64,000 bases of DNA from Xanthomonas indica (GTDB lineage: Bacteria; Pseudomonadota; Gammaproteobacteria; Xanthomonadales; Xanthomonadaceae), in assembly GCF_040529045.1 (NCBI RefSeq), contig NZ_CP131914.1, positions 2,650,501 through 2,714,500 of the forward strand, in the 5' to 3' direction. How positions within the stretch are numbered: the first letter of the stretch is position 1; every line of letters starts with the position of its first letter. Positions 33,158-41,516 of this stretch are shown here, one piece after another. The translations under genes were made by a program, and so were the position numbers. Under the pieces are notes generated by a model that worked only from the letters and a program-made list of their open reading frames with translations, searched no databases and had not been told where the DNA came from.

Positions 33158-34564
33158 ATGGACATCCTTACCGCGCCCGATCCCTCCGCCGCCTGGACCT
33201 TCGACGCCGACCTGCTGCGCCGCTACGACCGTCCCGGCCCGCGCTACACCTCGTACCCGACCGCGCCGCATTTCCAGACCGGCTTCGGCCCGGCGCAATT
33301 GTTCGCCGCGGTCCAGGCCAGCGATCCGCGGCGGCCGCTGTCGCTGTATGTGCACGTGCCGTTTTGCCGCAGTCCCTGTTTCTACTGCGGCTGCCACCGG
33401 GTGATCACCCGCGACCCGGAGCGCGGCCGCGCCTACGTGCAGCGGCTATTGCGCGAGGCGGCGATGATGGCGGCGTGTTTCGAGGGCGAGCGCGAGGTGG
33501 TGCAACTGCACCTGGGCGGCGGCACCCCCAACTTCCTCGCGCCGGCGTTGCTGGGCGAGCTGGTGCAGGGACTGCGTGGCCTGTTCCGCTTCAGCGAAGC
33601 GCCGGACCGCGAGATGTCCATCGAACTGGACCCGCGCACGGCGACGCCGCAGGACATCGCCGCACTGGCCGAACTGGGCTTCAACCGCGCCAGCCTCGGC
33701 ATCCAGGATTTCGACCCACTGGTGCAGCAGGCGATCAACCGACGCCAGGGCGTGCACGAGACCCTGGACATCCTGCGCGCCTGCCGCGTGCACGGCATGC
33801 GCTCGGTCAACGTCGACCTGATCTACGGCCTGCCGCGGCAGACCCTGGAAGGGTTCAAGCAAACCCTGGAGACGGTGATCGCCGCGCGGCCGGACCGCCT
33901 GGCGGTCTACGGCTACGCGCACATGCCGCAGCTGTTCAAGGCGCAGCGGCGCATCGCCGACGCCGACCTGCCGGACGCCGAACAGAAGCTGGCATTGCTC
34001 GGCCTGGCAGTGCGCAGGCTGTCGGCGGCCGGTTACCAGTACATCGGCATGGACCACTTCGCGCTGCCGCAGGAAGACCTGGCGTGCGCACAGCGGCAAG
34101 GCAGCCTGCACCGCAACTTCATGGGCTACACCACCCACGCCGAGACCGACCTGCTGGGCCTGGGCGTCAGCGCGATCAGCCGCATCGGCGCCAGCTACAG
34201 CCAGAACCAGCGCGAGCTGCCGGCCTGGGAAGCGGCGGTGGACGCCGGCGACAGCCCGGTGCTGCGCGGCCTGCAGCTCAGCGCCGACGACGCCCTGCGC
34301 GCCGAGCTGATCCAGCAGCTGATGTGCCAGGGGCGGGTGGACGTGGCGGCGTTGGCGCAGCGCTACGGCATCGACTTCGCCAGCTATTTCCGCGAGGAAC
34401 TGCGCGCGCTGGCGCCGCTCTGCGCGGACGGCCTGGCCGACGACCGCGACGGCGTGGTCCAGGCCACCGCGCGCGGCCGCCCGCTGCTGCGCCTGATCGC
34501 CATGTGCTTCGACCGCTACCTGCGCCAGCCCGACCAGCCGGCGCGCTATTCGCGCGCGATCTGA
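33158..34564 (+). CDS. hemN: Oxygen-independent coproporphyrinogen III oxidase
   Basis: A 468-residue radical-SAM enzyme of anaerobic haem synthesis, converting coproporphyrinogen III to protoporphyrinogen IX. The 4Fe-4S/SAM signature is VPFCRSPCFYCGCH with Cys70, Cys74, Cys77 and the following Cys79, as in HemN proper. Further HemN features are LGGGTPNFL, the ELDPRTATPQDIAALAELGFNRASLGIQDF stretch, and the C-terminal MGYTTHAETDLLGLG. Length is normal. ATG at 33158 is preceded by an FNR-type box. A strong hairpin terminator follows, so it is likely a single-gene unit. Confidence 0.96.
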   Translation: MDILTAPDPSAAWTFDADLLRRYDRPGPRYTSYPTAPHFQTGFGPAQLFAAVQASDPRRPLSLYVHVPFCRSPCFYCGCHRVITRDPERGRAYVQRLLREAAMMAACFEGEREVVQLHLGGGTPNFLAPALLGELVQGLRGLFRFSEAPDREMSIELDPRTATPQDIAALAELGFNRASLGIQDFDPLVQQAINRRQGVHETLDILRACRVHGMRSVNVDLIYGLPRQTLEGFKQTLETVIAARPDRLAVYGYAHMPQLFKAQRRIADADLPDAEQKLALLGLAVRRLSAAGYQYIGMDHFALPQEDLACAQRQGSLHRNFMGYTTHAETDLLGLGVSAISRIGASYSQNQRELPAWEAAVDAGDSPVLRGLQLSADDALRAELIQQLMCQGRVDVAALAQRYGIDFASYFREELRALAPLCADGLADDRDGVVQATARGRPLLRLIAMCFDRYLRQPDQPARYSRAI

Positions 34565-34595
34565 ACGCGCCGCGCGTTTCGCTTGCCGTTGGCAA

Positions 34596-34632
34596 CCCCG
34601 GTGCCGCCGTGGCGGCGGCGCCGGGGATTTTT
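34596..34632 (+). terminator. Intrinsic terminator after hemN
   Basis: A long GC stem (CCCCGGTGCCGCC pairing with GGCGGCGGCGCCGGGG, with small bulges) is followed by ATTTTT at 34627-34632, about 30 bp after the hemN stop. Confidence 0.8.
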
Positions 34633-34751
34633 CGGTGGGGTGGCGTTGCGATGGGATCCGACGTCAGTCCGCGATGAGTTGCCTACCCACTTTGTTTCGG
34701 GCGTTCAAGCTGGGCGGTGTCCTCGAGAGCGTCGTGCAACGGGTTTCAATC

Positions 34752-34982
34752 TCAATCCAAAGACCAGCGGATGCCCAGGTCGTCGGGATCGATATCCTTC
34801 TCTCTGAGCGCCGCGATGATGATGTACTCCAGGCTGTCGCGATCCGGTGCGCCATCTACTTCGTCCCGGATCATCTCGCCCAACTGTTTCTTTTCGTCGC
34901 GGGAAAGCGGGCCACTCCACGTGTCCCTGATGGATTGGGCGAACGCATGCGCATGCTTCTCTCTCTGGTAGGTCTCGTTCAC
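34752..34982 (-). CDS. Small acidic hydrophilic protein, unknown
   Basis: A 76-residue protein rich in charged residues (RDTWSGPLSRDEKKQLGEMIRD; SLEYIIIAALREKDIDPDDLG), predicted helical and soluble. The GTG at 34980-34982 is preferred because a GGGAGA lies at proper distance; an ATG 17 codons upstream would give a basic leader without RBS. I recognise no family. It is a stand-alone gene converging on hemN and its terminator. Confidence 0.55.
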   Translation of the reverse strand: MNETYQREKHAHAFAQSIRDTWSGPLSRDEKKQLGEMIRDEVDGAPDRDSLEYIIIAALREKDIDPDDLGIRWSLD

Positions 34983-35283
34983 TCGCTTCTCCCTAAGCAG
35001 CCGGCGTGGCTGGTGTCGCGAGGTTTTTAGCACGGTGCCGGCCAGAGCAATGCGATGCCTGTGCCTTGCGTTTCGACAGTTTGCGGGTCATTCCATAATC
35101 GGATGCGCCTTTCCGGCGGCATCGTTGGCTTAATGAGAGAGTGCAACCCTGCGCTTGGCAGTTCTTGTTGCACAGCCGGAATGTGGGACATCGCTCCGCG
35201 AGGCGAATCCGGCATTGTCGGGAGGAATGGCGCCCTGGACGGCACAGATGCGCTGCCGTTGGCGTGTTTGGCCTGCCAGTGAA
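34983..35283. other. Intergenic stretch with no recognised feature
   Basis: About 300 bp between the small acidic protein gene and tRNA-Leu, less GC-rich than the genes around it. I see no convincing gene, terminator or repeat in it. Confidence 0.5.
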
Positions 35284-35370
35284 TGGTGCCCGGAGCCGGA
35301 ATCGAACCGGCATGGGGTCGCCCCCGGCGGATTTTAAGTCCGATGCGTCTACCAGTTTCGCCATCCGGGC
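35284..35370 (-). tRNA. tRNA-Leu (anticodon TAA)
   Basis: An 87-nt class II tRNA read on the minus strand. The acceptor GCCCGGA pairs with TCCGGGC, the anticodon loop ACTTAAAAT carries TAA, the long variable arm contains CGGGGGCGACCCC, the T-arm is GGTTCGATTCC, and CCA is encoded. Confidence 0.96.
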
Positions 35371-35555
35371 CTGGTGCGAGTAGGTTGCCCGATCGCGTCC
35401 GAATTGGGAACCGTGCCAGCGTCCCAAGCAAACCCAGGCGCAACGCGCAGCCCCGTACCACGCCCAATGTGAACGCTCCGCTTTCTTTCACCTCGCCGAA
35501 AGGAGTGCGAAAGACAGCGTGCCTAGGCTCTGCCCCCATCAGCCGGAGAGCCACC

Positions 35556-36248
35556 TTGCGCGCCCAATGGAACATCCTTTGCGATTTTGACGGTACCGTG
35601 TCCCTGCAGGACGTGACCGACAGCCTGCTCGAGCACCTCGGGCGCCCCGGTTGGCAGGCGCTGGAGGACGACTGGGTCGCCGGTCGGATCGGCGCCCGCG
35701 AATGCATGAGCAAGCAGGTCGCGCTGCTCGACGGCGACGTCGATGCGCTGCACCGGGTGCTGGATGCGGTGCGGATCGACCCGGCCTTCGTGCGCTTCGT
35801 CGCGCTGGCCGAGCGCCTGGGCATCCCGCTGAGCATCGTCAGCGACGGCCTGGACTACGGTATCGCCCGGATCCTCGCCCGCCACGGCCTGCACCATCTG
35901 CCCATCATCGCCAACCGCCTGCTGCGCACCGACGCCGGCGAATGGCGCATGGCCTCGCCGCATGCGCGGCCGGACTGCCCCAGCGGCACCTGCAAGTGCG
36001 CGGTCATGGCGCAGCAGCCGCCCGAGCGCGCCACCTTGCTGATCGGCGACGGCCGCTCCGATTTCTGCCTGGCCGGCAAGGCCGACCTGGTGTTCGCCAA
36101 GGACGGGCTGCTGCGCCATTGCCGCGCCAACGGGATCGCCCACTGCGCGATCACCGGTTTCGACGACGCCATCGCCCTGTTGCCCGACCTGGCCGTGCCG
36201 GCCACGGCCGCCGTGTCCTTCCCGCTTCCTGTCACCCAACGAGCCTGA
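35556..36248 (+). CDS. HAD-IB phosphatase (MtnX/SerB-like)
   Basis: A 230-residue HAD hydrolase. Motif I is CDFDGTVS with Asp10 (nucleophile) and Asp12; motif II sits in LSIVSDGLD; the late acidic motif is TLLIGDGRSDFCLAGKADLVFAK. This matches the MtnX-like/phosphoserine-phosphatase branch. No ATG fits; the TTG at 35556-35558 is taken because GGAGAG precedes it and the nucleophile motif then lies at the normal distance. It ends 5 bp before the class III aminotransferase gene and is probably its operon partner. Substrate presumably a small phosphomonoester in the same pathway. Confidence 0.85.
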   Translation: MRAQWNILCDFDGTVSLQDVTDSLLEHLGRPGWQALEDDWVAGRIGARECMSKQVALLDGDVDALHRVLDAVRIDPAFVRFVALAERLGIPLSIVSDGLDYGIARILARHGLHHLPIIANRLLRTDAGEWRMASPHARPDCPSGTCKCAVMAQQPPERATLLIGDGRSDFCLAGKADLVFAKDGLLRHCRANGIAHCAITGFDDAIALLPDLAVPATAAVSFPLPVTQRA

Positions 36249-36253
36249 TCCCG

Positions 36254-37726
36254 ATGAACCGGAATGTTTCGCTTTCCTCGCTCGCACCGCTGCATGGCGA
36301 TGCCGCGCCCGATCCGGAGGCGCTGCTGCGCACCGGTGCCGACCACCAGCGCGCGCTGAGCGATGCGCAGATGCTGGCCGACGAGTCCCAGTACTGCTCC
36401 TACGGCGACACCGTGCACTACAGCGAGCCGCCGCGCATCTTCGGCCGTTGCGACGGCAGCTACCTGTACGACACCGAAGAGGTGCCGTACCTGGACCTGC
36501 AGATGTGGTACTCGGCGGTCAACTTCGGCTACGCCAATCCGCGCCTGAACCAGGCGCTGACCCGCCAGATCGAGACCCTGCCGCAGGTCGCCAGCCAGTA
36601 CCTGCACCCGACCAAGATCGAGCTGGCCAAGACCATCGCGGTCGACGCCGAGCGCAAGTGGGGCCGCAAGGGCCGCGTGCACTTCAACGTCGGCGGCGCG
36701 CAGTCGGTGGAAGACTCGCTGAAGCTGGTGCGCAACGCCAGCGCCGGCAAGAGCCTGGTGTTCGCCTTCGAAGGCGGCTACCACGGCCGGACCCTCGGCG
36801 CCTCGGCGATCACTTCGTCGTACCGCTACCGCCGCCGCTTCGGCCATTTCGACCGCGCCCAGTTCATCGAATTCCCGTACCACTTCCGTGGCCCCAAGGG
36901 CATGTCCAAGGAAGAGTACGGCGAGCAGTGCGTGGCCAAGTTCGAGCGCCTGTTCGAGACCGAGTACAACGGCGTGTGGGATCCCAAGGCTGGGCAGTGC
37001 GAGTACGCGGCGTTCTACGTCGAGCCGATCCAGGGCACCGGCGGCTACGTGATCCCGCCGCCGAACTTCTTCACCGGCCTGAAGCGGGTGCTGGACAAGT
37101 ACGGCATCCTGCTGGTGGTCGACGAGATCCAGATGGGCTTCTTCCGCACCGGCAAGCTGTGGGCGATCGAGCATTTCGGCGTGACCCCGGACGTGCTGGT
37201 GTTCGGCAAGGCGCTGACCAACGGCCTCAATCCGCTGGCCGGCATCTGGGCGCGCGAGGAGCTGATCAACCCGACCGTGTTCCCGCCGGGTTCGACCCAC
37301 TCCACCTTCGCCTCCAACCCGCTGGGCACCGCGGTCGGCCTGGAGACCATGCGCATGCTGGCCGAGACCGACTACGAGTCCATGGTCATGGCCAAGGGCG
37401 CGCACTTCCTGGACGGTCTGCGCGACCTGCAGAAGCGTCACCCGGAAATCGGCGACGTCGACGGCCTGGGCCTGGCCCTGCGTGCGGAAATCTGCCAGGC
37501 GGACGGCTTCACGCCGAACCGCAAGCTGCTCGACACCATGGTCGACATGGGCCTGGAAGGCGAACTGCGCCACAACGGCAAGCGCATCGGCCTGATCCTG
37601 GACGTGGGCGGCTACTACAAGAACGTCATCACGCTGGCGCCGTCGCTGCACATCAGCCACGACGAGATCGACCTGGGCCTGTCCTTGCTGGACCAGTTGC
37701 TGACCCGCGCCAAGCAGGTCGCATGA
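36254..37726 (+). CDS. PLP-dependent class III aminotransferase
   Basis: A 490-residue fold-type I enzyme of the class III group (ornithine/diaminobutyrate/acetylornithine-like). Visible are the early substrate segment YLDLQMWYSAVNFGYANPRL, NVGGAQSVEDSLK at the phosphate site, EGGYHGRTLGAS, the cofactor-binding VVDEIQMGFFRTG (Asp290), and the Schiff-base lysine Lys319 in VLVFGKALTNG. It is about 60-80 residues longer than ordinary acetylornithine transaminases at its N-terminus. It probably transaminates an omega-amine or amino acid for the pathway that continues at 37792-50781. A GC hairpin (37734-37772) separates it from the convergent ketosynthase. Confidence 0.9.
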   Translation: MNRNVSLSSLAPLHGDAAPDPEALLRTGADHQRALSDAQMLADESQYCSYGDTVHYSEPPRIFGRCDGSYLYDTEEVPYLDLQMWYSAVNFGYANPRLNQALTRQIETLPQVASQYLHPTKIELAKTIAVDAERKWGRKGRVHFNVGGAQSVEDSLKLVRNASAGKSLVFAFEGGYHGRTLGASAITSSYRYRRRFGHFDRAQFIEFPYHFRGPKGMSKEEYGEQCVAKFERLFETEYNGVWDPKAGQCEYAAFYVEPIQGTGGYVIPPPNFFTGLKRVLDKYGILLVVDEIQMGFFRTGKLWAIEHFGVTPDVLVFGKALTNGLNPLAGIWAREELINPTVFPPGSTHSTFASNPLGTAVGLETMRMLAETDYESMVMAKGAHFLDGLRDLQKRHPEIGDVDGLGLALRAEICQADGFTPNRKLLDTMVDMGLEGELRHNGKRIGLILDVGGYYKNVITLAPSLHISHDEIDLGLSLLDQLLTRAKQVA

Positions 37727-37791
37727 GCCGGGCGGGAGACGACGCGCGCGGTTCGCGTTGCCTCCCGCCGTTCGCCGCGGCGGCGGGCGCT

Positions 37792-39027
37792 TCAGCCCGC
37801 CGCGCGCAGCGCGATCACCGCATTGAGTCCGCCGAAGGCGAAGGAATTGCTCAGCACCGCCTGCACGTGTCGGGCGCGCGCCTGGTTGGGCACGTAGTCC
37901 AGATCGCATTCCGGATCGGCATCGAGGAAGTTGGCCGTGGGCGGGACCTCCTGCTCGCGCAGCGCGCCGAGCGCCGCCACCAGTTCCAGCGCGCCGGCCG
38001 CACCGAGCGCATGGCCGTGCACCGCCTTGGTCGAACTCACCGCCAGCGCCTCCGCGTGCGCGCCGAATACCTGGCGCAGCGCTTGCGTCTCGCAGCGGTC
38101 GTTGGCCTGCGTGCCGGTGCCGTGGGCGTTGATGTAGTCGATCTGCTCCGGGGCCAGGCCGGCGTCCTGCAAGGCCAGGCGCATCGCCGTGGCGGCGCCG
38201 TCGATGCTGGGCGCGACGATGTCGCCGGCATCGGAGCTCATGCCGAATCCCGCCAGTTCCGCCAGCGGCAACGCGCCGCGGGCGGCGGCGTGCTCGGCGC
38301 TTTCCAGCACGAACATCCCGGCGCCTTCACCCAGCACCAGGCCGCTGCGCTGCGCGCAGAACGGCCGGCAGGTGTCGTCGCTGACCACGCGCATCGCTTC
38401 CCAGGCGCGGATCAGCGGCAGGCTCAGGCAGGCTTCGCTGCCGCCGGCGATGGCCACGTCGGCCAGGCCGTGACGGAGCATCAGCACGGCCTGGGCGAAC
38501 GCGTGGTTGGCCGAGGCGCAGGCGCTGGACACGGCGAAGGCCGGGCCGCGCAGGCCGAAGGCGATGCTGATCTGGCTGGCCGGGGCGTTGGCCATGCTGC
38601 GCACGATGGTCAGCGGATGCAGGCGTTCGGCCTGGTCGCGGTACAGCCGGCGCGATTGCTCGTCGCGGCTGAGTTCGGCGCCGACGCCGGTGCCGACCAC
38701 CACCGCGCAGCGCGTGCCGAGCGCGGCATCCACGGCCAGGCCGGATTGGGCGATCGCCTCGCGGGCGGCGACCAACGCCATCTGGGTCATGCGATCGAGC
38801 TGGCCCGGGGCGATGCCGCCGGTCTGCGTGGCGTCGGGCGCGAACCCGGGCAGGGTCGCGGCCAGGCGCATCTTCAGGGTGCTGAGCGGATCGGGCGAGG
38901 GCAGGGCGGCGATGCCGCTGCGGCCCTCGCGCATCGCGCTCCACAGCGCCGCGGCGCCGAGGCCGAGCGCGCTGACCGCGCCCATGCCGGTGATGACGAC
39001 GCGCCGCGCGTGCGGAGAGGCGCCCAT
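37792..39027 (-). CDS. Stand-alone beta-ketoacyl-ACP synthase (FabF-like)
   Basis: A 411-residue thiolase-fold ketosynthase. All three catalytic positions are present: Cys170 in AVSSACASANH, His302 in INAHGTGTQAND, and His339 in KAVHGHALGAAG. The C-terminal SNSFAFGGLNAVIAL is the usual FabF-type ending. It is followed upstream by a dedicated acyl carrier protein, and no other fatty acid synthase genes are near, so it most likely does a special chain-extension step rather than housekeeping synthesis. It lies 6 bp after the acp stop and is surely co-transcribed with it. Confidence 0.93.
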   Translation of the reverse strand: MGASPHARRVVITGMGAVSALGLGAAALWSAMREGRSGIAALPSPDPLSTLKMRLAATLPGFAPDATQTGGIAPGQLDRMTQMALVAAREAIAQSGLAVDAALGTRCAVVVGTGVGAELSRDEQSRRLYRDQAERLHPLTIVRSMANAPASQISIAFGLRGPAFAVSSACASANHAFAQAVLMLRHGLADVAIAGGSEACLSLPLIRAWEAMRVVSDDTCRPFCAQRSGLVLGEGAGMFVLESAEHAAARGALPLAELAGFGMSSDAGDIVAPSIDGAATAMRLALQDAGLAPEQIDYINAHGTGTQANDRCETQALRQVFGAHAEALAVSSTKAVHGHALGAAGALELVAALGALREQEVPPTANFLDADPECDLDYVPNQARARHVQAVLSNSFAFGGLNAVIALRAAG

Positions 39028-39033
39028 GGCGCG

Positions 39034-39306
39034 TCAGTGCGCCGGTTGCGCCGCGCTGGCCGCCTTGGCTGCCAGCGCGTCCTCGACCGCCTGCACCAGC
39101 TTGCCGAGCGAACCGTCGTCCAGGTTCGGGTCGCGCTGCGGGAAGGTGATGTCGAAGTGTTCCTCGATGTCGAACAGGATTTCGATGGCCTCGAGCGAAT
39201 CCACGCCCAGGTCCTGCAGCTTGGCATCGGGGGTCAGGCGTGCCGGGTCGATCTCGCCATGCTTGGCGACGATGCTGTGGATTTGCGACTCGATGGACGG
39301 GGTCAT
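39034..39306 (-). CDS. Acyl carrier protein
   Basis: A 90-residue acidic carrier protein. The phosphopantetheine attachment site is Ser37 in LGVDSLEAIEILFDIEEHF. The C-terminal end has an extra Ala-rich tail (LAAKAASAAQPAH). It is the first gene of the acp-ketosynthase pair, and faces the GNAT gene across a 112-bp divergent promoter region (39307-39418). It presumably carries the acyl chain made or used by the neighbouring ketosynthase and the GNAT/FemAB-like transferase. Confidence 0.93.
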   Translation of the reverse strand: MTPSIESQIHSIVAKHGEIDPARLTPDAKLQDLGVDSLEAIEILFDIEEHFDITFPQRDPNLDDGSLGKLVQAVEDALAAKAASAAQPAH

Positions 39307-39418
39307 GGCAGTGCTCCGCGAAATGAAGGGCCACCGTGCGGCGCCCGCCGCCGGTGGATCGCACGCTGCGGCCTGGGCCGCAGCATCCATTCTCCACGCT
39401 AGACGATCAATCTTGCAG

Positions 39419-40486
39419 ATGCCTTTCGTCAACCAACTCGAGCCGCAGGCCTTGCAGCGGCAGTTCCTGCAGCACCCGCCGGCCGGTTTCCTGATCCAGC
39501 CCCTGGAGCACGGGGTGCCGGCCTTCGAGGCCGATTTCGACCTGCTCACCACCGCCGAGCCGGCGCTGCGCGCGAAGGTGGCGCGGCTGCCGCTGCAGCG
39601 GCTGTGGCAGCGCCTGCTGCGGCCGCGCACCAGCTTCGTCGGCAGCACCGTCAGCGAATACGCCTGGCTGCCGCGCGCGGCCGACCCGGCGCAGTTGCCG
39701 CGGCAATGGCGCGCGCAACTGGGGCGGAAACGCGCGCTGCTGATCGTCAAGGACGTGCCGCAGCGCTCGCCGCTGCTGGACGCCGCCGACAACGCCTGGG
39801 CGCAGGCTTTCCTGGATGCCTGCGAGCGCAACGGCTACGTGCTGTTGCGCGGACAGGCGCTGGCCTGGGTGCCGATCGACTTCGCCTCCACCGACGAGTA
39901 CCTGGCGCGACTTTCGCGCGGGCGCCGGCGCAACATCCGCCGCAAGCTGCGCTCGCGCGCCGACCTGGAGATCGAGGTGCTGCCGACCGGCCCGGCCTTC
40001 GCCGACCCGGCGCTGCGCGCGCACTGCTATGCGCTGTACCAGGAGGTGTATGCGCAGAGCGAGATCCATTTCGACCTGCTCACCGCGCCGTTCTTCGACG
40101 CGCTGCTGACTGACGCCGCGTCGGGCGGGCAGGTGTTCGTGTACCGGCACCAGGGCCGCATCATCGGCTGGAACCTGTGCTACGTGCACGAAGGCCGGCT
40201 GCTGGACAAGTACATCGGCCTGCATTACCCGGACGCGCGCGAGCACAACCTGTACGCGCTGAGCTGGATCGAGAACCTCGACTACGCCTGCCGCCACGGC
40301 CTGACCGCCTATGTCGCCGGCTGGACCGATCCGGAAGTGAAGGCCCAGCTCGGCGCCAGCTTCACCTACACCTGGCATGCGGTATACCTGCGCAATCCGC
40401 TGCTGCGCGCCGTGCTGCGCCGATTGCGGCCGCTGTTCGAATCCGACGACGTCGGGCCGGCGGCCGATGCCGCCGAGGAGGACTGA
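39419..40486 (+). CDS. GNAT/FemAB-like acyltransferase (Acetyltransf_6 type)
   Basis: A 355-residue protein. The C-terminal half carries the GNAT-like core (QVFVYRHQGRIIGWNLCYVHEG; KYIGLHYPDAREHNLYAL), and the middle has SRGRRRNIRRKLRSRADLEIEVLP, a typical segment of the double-GNAT FemAB/BioF2-like proteins. Such enzymes move acyl or aminoacyl groups to amines. Located divergently from the acp-ketosynthase pair and one base from the ureohydrolase-like gene, it is the best candidate for joining the acyl chain on ACP to an amine (inference). The ATG at 39419 gives a full-length domain. Confidence 0.85.
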   Translation: MPFVNQLEPQALQRQFLQHPPAGFLIQPLEHGVPAFEADFDLLTTAEPALRAKVARLPLQRLWQRLLRPRTSFVGSTVSEYAWLPRAADPAQLPRQWRAQLGRKRALLIVKDVPQRSPLLDAADNAWAQAFLDACERNGYVLLRGQALAWVPIDFASTDEYLARLSRGRRRNIRRKLRSRADLEIEVLPTGPAFADPALRAHCYALYQEVYAQSEIHFDLLTAPFFDALLTDAASGGQVFVYRHQGRIIGWNLCYVHEGRLLDKYIGLHYPDAREHNLYALSWIENLDYACRHGLTAYVAGWTDPEVKAQLGASFTYTWHAVYLRNPLLRAVLRRLRPLFESDDVGPAADAAEED

Positions 40487-40487
40487 G

Positions 40488-41366
40488 ATGCGCACCCCGG
40501 TCCTGCTCGATCTCGATGATTCGCTGGGCGCGGTGCCTGACGCCTTGCGCTTGCCGCTGCGCGACTGGTGCGATGGCCTGCGCTTCGCCTGCTCGATGGC
40601 GCGGTTGCGCCGCTTCGGCGCGGCGCTGGAACAGGCGCTGCCGGCGCGGTACGGCACCGTGCTGCTGGGCAGCGGCGATTTCCATCACCTGAGCCTGCCG
40701 CTGATCGTGCGCCTGGCGCGGCGCGCGCAGGCGCCGTTGCGGGTGGTGGTGTTCGACAATCATCCGGACAACATGCGCTTCCCGTTCGGGGTGCACTGCG
40801 GCTCGTGGGTGCGGCGCATCGCCGCGCTGCCGCAGGTGGCGCAGGTGGAAGTGGCCGGCATCACCTCCGGCGACGTCGGCCCCGGCCATGCCTGGGAGAA
40901 CCATCTGCTGCCGCTTTACCGGGGCAAGCTGCGCTACTGGTGCAGCGGCGTGGATGTGGGCTGGGCGCGACGGCTGGGCCTGGGCCAGGCGGTGCGCGGC
41001 TTCGCCAGCGTGAGCGAACTGAGCGACGCCTTCGTCGAACACCTGCGGCGCACGCCGATGCCGACCTATCTGTCGCTGGACAAGGACGTGCTGGATCCAC
41101 AGGACGTGCGCACCAACTGGGACCAGGGCCAACTGCGCGTGCCGCAGCTGCTGCAGGCGATCGACGCGCTGCGCGGACAGGTGTGCGGCAGCGACATCAC
41201 CGGCGAAGTCTCGCTCGCCCATTACCCGCAGTGGTGGAAGCGCAAGCTGGCGGCGCTGGACGCGCAGCCGGAACCATCGCCGGCGGATCTGTCGGCGTGG
41301 CAGGCGCAGCAGCATGCGTTGAACCTGCGGTTGCTGGCGGCGTTGGATGCGGCCAGCGTCGGCTAG
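40488..41366 (+). CDS. Arginase/ureohydrolase-fold protein
   Basis: A 292-residue protein of the ureohydrolase fold. The metal-binding motifs are altered but recognisable: GSGDFHHL (Asp64, His66) in place of GGDHS, FDNHPDN (Asp90, His92, Asp94) in place of DAHxD, and SLDKDVLDP (Asp198, Asp200, Asp203). The di-manganese ligands thus seem present, so it may be an active C-N hydrolase, but the substrate loop is unlike arginase or agmatinase. Its start is 2 bp after the GNAT stop. In this locus it could release or modify a guanidino- or amide-type intermediate (inference). Confidence 0.85.
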   Translation: MRTPVLLDLDDSLGAVPDALRLPLRDWCDGLRFACSMARLRRFGAALEQALPARYGTVLLGSGDFHHLSLPLIVRLARRAQAPLRVVVFDNHPDNMRFPFGVHCGSWVRRIAALPQVAQVEVAGITSGDVGPGHAWENHLLPLYRGKLRYWCSGVDVGWARRLGLGQAVRGFASVSELSDAFVEHLRRTPMPTYLSLDKDVLDPQDVRTNWDQGQLRVPQLLQAIDALRGQVCGSDITGEVSLAHYPQWWKRKLAALDAQPEPSPADLSAWQAQQHALNLRLLAALDAASVG

Positions 41367-41382
41367 CGCGGCCTTGTCTGTG

Positions 41383-41449
41383 TGTAGGAGCGGCTTCAGC
41401 CGCGAGAGGCGTTACCGGCAATGCCCTCGCGGCTGAAGCCGCTCCTACA
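41383..41449. repeat. Head-to-head pair of a 24-bp REP-like element
   Basis: TGTAGGAGCGGCTTCAGCCGCGAG at 41383-41406 and its exact reverse complement at 41426-41449, with 19 bp between. The unit matches the single copy at 8055-8078. The pair can form a 24-bp stem between the converging ureohydrolase-like and DegT genes, so it may end both transcripts. This is a REP/BIME-like arrangement typical of xanthomonads. Confidence 0.9.
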
Positions 41450-41516
41450 GGACTCTTCCCTTCGTCACGAGCGGCGCATTGTCATCGCGACGCTGGCGAA
41501 GCCGCCCGTCGCTCGA

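Noticed and set aside
37734-37772. Hairpin between aminotransferase and ketosynthase as a terminator
   Set aside because: An 8-bp stem with a 23-nt loop and no T-tract; too weak to list as a feature.
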